Positions 57,882 through 64,000 of a stretch of 64,000 nt of DNA are shown here, piece by piece. The position numbers and the translations under genes are program-made. The notes below the pieces were generated by a model, which did not search any database, was not told the DNA's origin, and worked only from the letters and a program-made list of their open reading frames with translations. Within the stretch, counting starts at the first letter, position 1. Every line of letters starts with the position of its first letter. This DNA is from Larix kaempferi (taxonomy: Eukaryota > Streptophyta > Pinopsida > Pinales > Pinaceae). The stretch spans positions 1,692,001 through 1,756,000 of the forward strand of contig BSBM01000822.1 in the NCBI GenBank assembly GCA_027924585.1, in the 5' to 3' direction.

Positions 57882-60559
57882 GTTTGTGGTCAACAAAACC
57901 TGCGAAAGTATTTTGCATATTTCTGGAACCTACAACTTCAGCAAGGACAACCCTGCAAATTTTGAAGATTATTTGTCAGACTTGGTAGCAATGGATTCAT
58001 CTCTAAATCTAGTTTCCAATGATATAAGAACTATTTCATTTCAATTTGAATTTATATTTGTTAATATTTTTTTCCTAAACATTATCCCTTAAAAAATTTA
58101 TTGTTCTGAAAATCACCAGAAATGAAAATTCAATATCATAACAAAGACAATACCAAAAAAATTGAAATCTTCACAAAGATATTCCTTGCCCTGTCCTCTT
58201 CAAAAGTGTACTTTTATTTTTTTCAATAAGAGTCACACTAAAACGAAAATTAAAGCTCACAAACATGTGTCGATAAGGCACCATTTTCTGAACATATGTT
58301 ATTTCGATAAATAATAAAAAATAGTTCTCAAGTCTGAAAAACCTCAAAATATAGTCCATGCACAAGTAAAGTGTGTGTAGATTATGAGCATACATTTTTT
58401 CCCTAAAATGAATAACCACCTCTCAAAAAATTAGTGCTCACGCATGTCACTCATTATCCATACCTACAATTTTCAAGTATATGTCGTTGGTGAGCACCAA
58501 ATTTGTCCCACGATATGTCTATAAAAAAAATTAAAAAAGATATGAGTAGGAAGCTAATTCAATTCTCTAAAATGTTTGTGTTTACTTCAAAGTTAAATTC
58601 CTAAGGGAGATATGGGTTTAAAGGAGTTGAATTGAAAAATATAAAATTTTGCAGTTTTGTTTGTCAAAAAACAAGCAAAAATGGTTACCCAACTTCATGT
58701 TTTCACCCATTATTGAATGTATCAATGAAAGATACAAGCAAATGTTTGCATAGTATGATTGAGAAGAAGCTTGTGAAGAAAGGTGTATGGACATTTTTTT
58801 ACTTATGTGAAGGCAACTACTTTCTTTCATCTTATATCTGATGATCATACTCCTCCATATGAAGTGACCATGATTAACAAAAGTCCTAAGTCAATTATGA
58901 CTACAAATTTTTAGTTTGAATATTATTTGGTGGCAATGTTCCTTCTAGATCCACAACAAACCTATTGCAGCTATACATATGATCTATCTATTTACGATGG
59001 TATTAATATCTATGTGGAAGGATATTTGGAGATCCATATGACCATGGTGAACCTCTTCAACAAAGCACTCAACCATAGGTTCATGTGTTAAATTAGTGGG
59101 GAGCCAACATATGCACCTATACATTAGATCTAAGCTTATGGTCACACTTAGTGAACTACATCATTGAGTCAACATTAAGGGCACCATTGGTATGTGATAC
59201 CCGAGTTTATGGATGCATTTATTTGAAAGCTTCATTTTTATTGTTGATGATAGTTCCCATGCATGGGACACTGGATTATGGACGTATCTCATAAACGTAA
59301 GCATTGAGGGAAATGCTTTTCAAAGGAGGGATGGAATGGCGGGACCTCCCTAGTGATGTAATGAGATCCTAAGGTCCCATTAGAATTAATAATAGGATAG
59401 GTATGGTATCCATTTATTGAAATTTGGAGTAAGTGCATATGTCAGTTATCACTAAATAAGGCCAACTAGGTATTTATCGTTTAGTAAATGTAACATGGAT
59501 CAATCATCAATGTGCTTGCCACTAGTGAATATAGCTAGAGTTTACTAGGTAACTATAAATAAGGATAAAGTCATTATGGGACATGTCAAGTAATTATTAT
59601 TATTGGAGTTTGCCCCCTCAAAGAGACACATGAACACAAGTTTATCCTTCCATAAAAGGATTATTGTATGGTGCTTCCATATCTTTAGGATTTTGGATGT
59701 AATAAAAAATTTAGACCTTTCCTAACATATTCTTGGATATATGGTTGGTTATTCATCTTCAATATCAAAGATCATAACAAATCATCCTCATATTTGGAGA
59801 AGTATTTGTTGTCAAGATTAAAAGACATCGTTGTAATTATTATGAGAAAGACAAATAAATACATAAAATATGAATTTCATTCTACCATAAACTATTGTTA
59901 AATTGGAATTGACAATTGTGAAAATATAACAAAATAAAATTTTAAAAATATTGAACAAAATGTAAAGAAAACCTTGCATGCAACTGGAAACAAAATTGAA
60001 AACCAACACTAAAATAGTAAATTGAGGTTCGTCAATCAAACAAAGAAAACTACAAGAAATGTTTCACACATTGGTTATAAACATAAAAAACTTCATTGAA
60101 ATATTAAGTTGAGGTTGGTCAGTTAAAAAAAGAAAACTACAAGGAATGTAGGACATAGTCACCATAAAGTCATGTGCTTAGAGTGCATCATGATTATTTA
60201 CTATATTTAATAAAATAAATCATGCTCAAAAGTTAAATGGGTCTCTTTTCCAGAGATATCTTATTGATTTGAAGGAAACATAAGTACTTTAAGTAAAAAA
60301 ACATTATCATATAAATGTATTTTATTGTTTCAAAAAATTTCTTTTAAATTATCATTATCAAACACAATAGAGAGATGGTTTCTTAACAAAATTATCCCAT
60401 CAAATTACGATGGGACTTGATATAGTACCTGGACAGAGAGTTTATCCATACTTGCCAATTTCATATACAAGAATTGCACCAAGTTGTCTTAGCATGAAAC
60501 AATGGTGACGAGGATGATATGATTATTTTGATAGATAAATTTATGAATAGAATTTGTTT
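57882..60559. other. Long AT-rich gene-free stretch
   Basis: No gene recognised in about 2.7 kb. Some short frames look faintly retroelement-like (58860-59080), but no motif is firm. Confidence 0.4.
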
Positions 60560-60627
60560 GGGCACCCTTACATGTATGCATACTTTTCTATGAGGGCACC
60601 CTTACATGTATGCATACTTTTTTATGA
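60560..60627. repeat. 34-bp tandem duplication
   Basis: GGGCACCCTTACATGTATGC and the bases after it occur at 60560 and again at 60594, nearly identical. Confidence 0.9.
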
Positions 60628-60829
60628 GGGACTAATTAGCATTCCACATCAAGAATAGTGTACTTTTATGTGAGGGATGGATTAAGGGATGGATTAGTAT
60701 TTTGTAACAATGAACATATCCAAAAGCTTTAGCAATATATTGCAAAGATTGGATGTGTAAGAGTAAATAGAACGATCTACATTAGTGAATACCAAGCTAA
60801 AGAGATGCATCTCCTTGCATCCTTAGATA

Positions 60830-61110
60830 AACAAACAAATAGAGGTAGTAAACTACACCATAGTACATTTTTCACTTATTTTCAACCATCGTCCAAAGAA
60901 ATGGGATGTCAACTTAACATGTCTACAACATAGTTATAATCATGTAGTGTTTAGAGTTATGGGGGATTCACCTTTTGAAGTGTACCTTGGATTCTTTCTC
61001 AAGGACCCATTAGTTACTTCAGATCCTATTCATAACGCAACAATTACAAAGGAAGTCATTGCATATGGCCAAGTAATCAGCTAGTTCATTGATCACATCC
61101 AAAAACATAT
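60830..61110 (+). pseudogene. Ty3/gypsy integrase relic (chromovirus-like)
   Basis: One frame reads NKQIEVVNYTIVHFSLIFNH, then RPKKWDVNLTCLQHSYNHVV and SPFEVYLGFFLKDPL. This matches the end of the gypsy integrase core (TDxQTEVVNRxL with the catalytic Glu, WDENL, QHAYN, SPFE) in the chromovirus style, unlike the gypsy element at 1-2435. A following stretch to about 61300 may be the integrase tail but is not readable. Reverse transcriptase and the zinc finger are absent upstream. Confidence 0.65.
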
Positions 61111-61313
61111 CACTATCAAGATCGAGAAGCTTTGTAGAAGATCCAATAAAAACACATGGCCAAACACGATTGAACTATGTTGATCATCAACATTATATAA
61201 AAGGTTGGCATTCAATTTCATACATGAGAAAGAGTTTAGATTTATCTTTAGAAAAAAAACACTTCAAAGATGATAAACACTCAAGATGCTCAAATATGGC
61301 CTTTACACATTCA

Positions 61314-61522
61314 TGCTGTAGATTAGAGAGAACATTTTTAAGGGGGATTGACCATTGTATGAGAATACCTCTAGTGTACTTCAAGATGGATCACTTGAAT
61401 CTCCATGAACAAATTCATGGTGTAGATTAGAGAACATTTTTAAGGGGGATTGACCATTGTATGAGAATACCTCTAGTGTACTTCAAGAAGTATCACTTGA
61501 AGCTCCATGAACCATCCATGTC
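61314..61522. repeat. ~105-bp tandem duplication
   Basis: TGTAGATTAGAGAGAACATT at 61316 recurs at 61421 (two bases shorter), followed by the same AAGGGGGATTGACCATTGTA block. The copies are over 90% alike by eye, so the event is recent compared with the surroundings. Confidence 0.9.
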
Positions 61523-62021
61523 AGATGAATATAAGAAATAAATTATCATGCAAATTACTAAAGACCTTGTCATTATAGTTAACACAAAGATGGAAAAAGA
61601 CATGGTTCTTAAAGATAAAGAGTGAGCAACTACATAGGGAACCCTTAAAATTTACCAATTCAATCTGAAAGGCCATTTGCTCGAGAATCCGACAAGTAAT
61701 GTACCTTATAGCATATCAAAGAAAAGTGTTCTCACCTTACAGGACAATCGTTGAGAACCAAGAACTACTAAGCATAGAAATTTGATCCTATATGAGATTG
61801 GAGATCAATTAAGTCCATGATAATTGCATCACATTAATGATAGATTTGATCTGAATTTATCTAAGTATGAGCTTATAAACTTGTTGTATTAAAAACATGG
61901 AATAGTGTATTAAAATCAGCACGTATTGCAATGATCGAGCTTTGGCATCGATCAAAATGACACCAACATTGTGTTGTACACATGCTAGAGTCGATCAAAT
62001 TTATCATTTTTTTAAGATTAT
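61523..62021. other. AT-rich spacer, nothing recognised
   Basis: No gene or repeat noted. Confidence 0.4.
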
Positions 62022-62230
62022 CAATCAACAGTTTACAAAAATGGATCCACTAGTTTTAAATTTGTTGATTTTCCACCTATTTGAAAAGGAATTTAAAGTT
62101 ACAAAGTCACACACACATACACACATATATATATATATAAAATTTGGATACATATCAATCAACAATCTACAAAAATGGATCCATTAGTTTTAAATTTGTT
62201 GATTTTTCACATGTTTTAAAGGGAATCCAA
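62022..62230. repeat. ~132-bp tandem duplication
   Basis: TCAATCAACA-TTACAAAAATGGATCC at 62022 recurs at 62154 as TCAATCAACAATCTACAAAA, followed in both by TTTTAAATTTGTTGATTTT. Between them lies a CA/TA microsatellite (62108-62137). Confidence 0.85.
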
Positions 62231-64000
62231 GGGAATTTAAAAATTACAAATTCATAAATTTAGGATTTATATCACAAAATTGATGGAAATACACAATAAT
62301 TAAATAATAGAAAATAATAAATGATTATTTCAAAACTCTAAAAATTTATAATCCAAATTCGCAAATTTGCCATTTATTTCATAACATTATTGGTAATACA
62401 TAATAATTTGATAATAAAATTGCACAAAGGGTAATCAACAAAATCCAACTCCATTTGTGTTAAAGAAAAAGCCAACCATTATAACATCATTTTTAAAAGT
62501 CTTAAATAAACAATAACTTGCTAGGTTGCTTACAAGATTCCACAACCTACCAAACTTACACGCGAATTTGTCACCACTTGCTAATATATGGTTTTCTCAT
62601 TTATATGGCAAAAAAGGTTTGTGACAATTCAAGCAATACAACTTCTTCTAATTTTATTGATAAGATTGACTACTTAAACAAGTTTTTAAGTTTGAATTGA
62701 GAATAAATGTATATATTAACGAACTTATGTTTCTTGGGATAGATTGAGAGAGGTATTAATCTAAAATCCTTGTATATTAGGTGTTTGTGGTGTTAAATGT
62801 CTTGTAGCCTTGTGTTAGTCAATGACCTAGTATCAACATTATTAGTCTCTAATTTATGTTTAAAGTTAAGTTCTTGTTACATCTCTCTATCCCTTATCAT
62901 TCATGATCATAGTTATTGAAAATGTTTAAACATTTTGTAAAGAAGACTTATCACGCTATCCTTATCACTCTATCCCTTATCTCTATATCAATTTTGCTAA
63001 ACAATAGAGCAAGCACAAGAGACATAGACATTGGTGGAAAATGTTGTAATTCATTCTCAATACATGTATTCAATGATATCAATATATACTACATGCCATC
63101 AATAGATAAATATGTCAACTCATCAAAAATGGGGATGCCAAGTCATAAAGATCTTGTTCTTTGTGATTGTATAGGGACTCACTAACATTCATGCCATTAA
63201 TTACAAGTCTAAATAATTATATTAGTAAGCCACAAGAACTAGAGCATAGATTGGTGTCATATTCAAGCTTAATGAAACTTCTAAACTAAGATTCAATGAA
63301 GATATCCCTGAAAAACCACCAATTTTGGATGTTGAATGGTTCATCTGAAATGAACTTTAAAATATAGAAGAAATTATAAAGAGAATAGGTGCGATGTCTC
63401 AACATTACCATGATAATTGGTAAACAAATAGGATAACCATTCTGCTATCAATGAACAAATAGGATCACCAAAGCACTTTGAATTTTAATAAAATTAGGTG
63501 TCAAACAACATCCTAGTGAGTTGCCGAATACTTGTGTATTGTTTAATGAGAAGGCCAATTGCCATGCTGGAATTCCAAATGTTGATTGAACTTTGTTGAT
63601 AGGACTTTGAGACTTGAAGACTAACTATTATCATTGAAATTCCCCCCTCTCAAGTGCAAGGTGATAAGTATGTATAAGAGATGCAAGATTGAGCTTTGGA
63701 TTCTTTTACAGTATCTCTTTCGTCACTGAATTCGATACCATGTATATAGTGGTTTTGGTTGACCACTAACCAATTTATTCAATGTGGTGTTTTTGATTGA
63801 CCACTAACCATTTTCACTTGATCGATATCTGTGGTAGTTTTTGTTGACCGCTAACCATTTTTAGAATCTACTTCCCATTAACGTGAAATAGAGTTCCATT
63901 TTGTTTCTTCAATGTGCTTTTCCCCCTTGAGGTGCAAGAAAGTACCATCTTTGACCCATGTTTCAATTCAAAATACATGTAGAATTGGGCCACAATAGTG
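62231..64000. other. AT-rich end of window, no gene
   Basis: No recognisable gene. Three related GGTTTTxGTTGACCACTAACCA-type units occur near 63751, 63786 and 63833. Short frames such as 62916-63185 have no known motif. Confidence 0.4.

Noticed and set aside
61193-61384. Minus-strand ORF of 63 codons
   Set aside because: It overlaps the gypsy integrase tail and a tandem duplication and has no motif of its own.
1-64000. tRNA and rRNA genes
   Set aside because: I noticed no rRNA block or convincing tRNA cloverleaf with A and B boxes; a tRNAscan run would be decisive.

Overview
The window is plant nuclear DNA from the repeat-rich, gene-poor part of what is probably a very large genome. A gymnosperm is my guess; nothing here proves it. 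The clues are plant-type LINEs (ORF1 with a DUF4283-like region and a CCHC knuckle, ORF2 with endonuclease, reverse transcriptase and RNase H), Ty1/copia elements primed from initiator tRNA-Met, Ty3/gypsy pol, and relics of plant gene families (CYP71-clan P450, CNL-type LRR, calcium-dependent protein kinase, laccase). I found no gene that looks intact and functional. Almost everything is a transposable element, a pseudogene or AT-rich filler.

Layout. 1-2435: the 3' half of a Ty3/gypsy pol. 2436-5580: non-coding DNA with a periodic ~33-bp repeat array, then a TATA box and a possible leader intron. 5581-8868 and 9712-11995: two long coiled-coil reading frames of unknown function, broken only by stop codons. 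12.9-18.1 kb: relics of host genes, namely a P450, an LRR array on the plus strand, and a minus-strand LRR joined directly to a protein-kinase (CDPK) relic. 19.0-25.1 kb: three LINE fragments in AT-rich DNA. 26.2-31.8 kb: a decayed, 5'-truncated LINE on the minus strand (LINE1). 32.4-38.2 kb: a laccase exon relic followed by a minus-strand copia element. 38.54-45.58 kb: a full-length plus-strand LINE (LINE2) with an 18-bp target-site duplication. 49.4-50.35 kb: a tandemly duplicated LINE ORF1 fragment. 50.36-53.77 kb: a second copy of the laccase-copia block. 54.9-57.1 kb: the 5' part of a plus-strand copia element. 57.2-64 kb: AT-rich DNA with local repeats, a hairpin cluster and a gypsy integrase relic.

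How the parts relate. The laccase exon and copia LTR sit at the same junction in both blocks, so they were copied as a unit. The two larger LINEs share a one-base ORF1/ORF2 overlap (TAATG in one, TAACG in the other), which suggests reinitiation as their way of expressing ORF2. The gypsy pol and the two coiled-coil ORFs lie on the same strand and share a decay style: all 15 internal stops are TAA or TAG, with no frameshift I could see. They may be parts of one unusually large element, or unrelated neighbours decayed under the same methylation regime.
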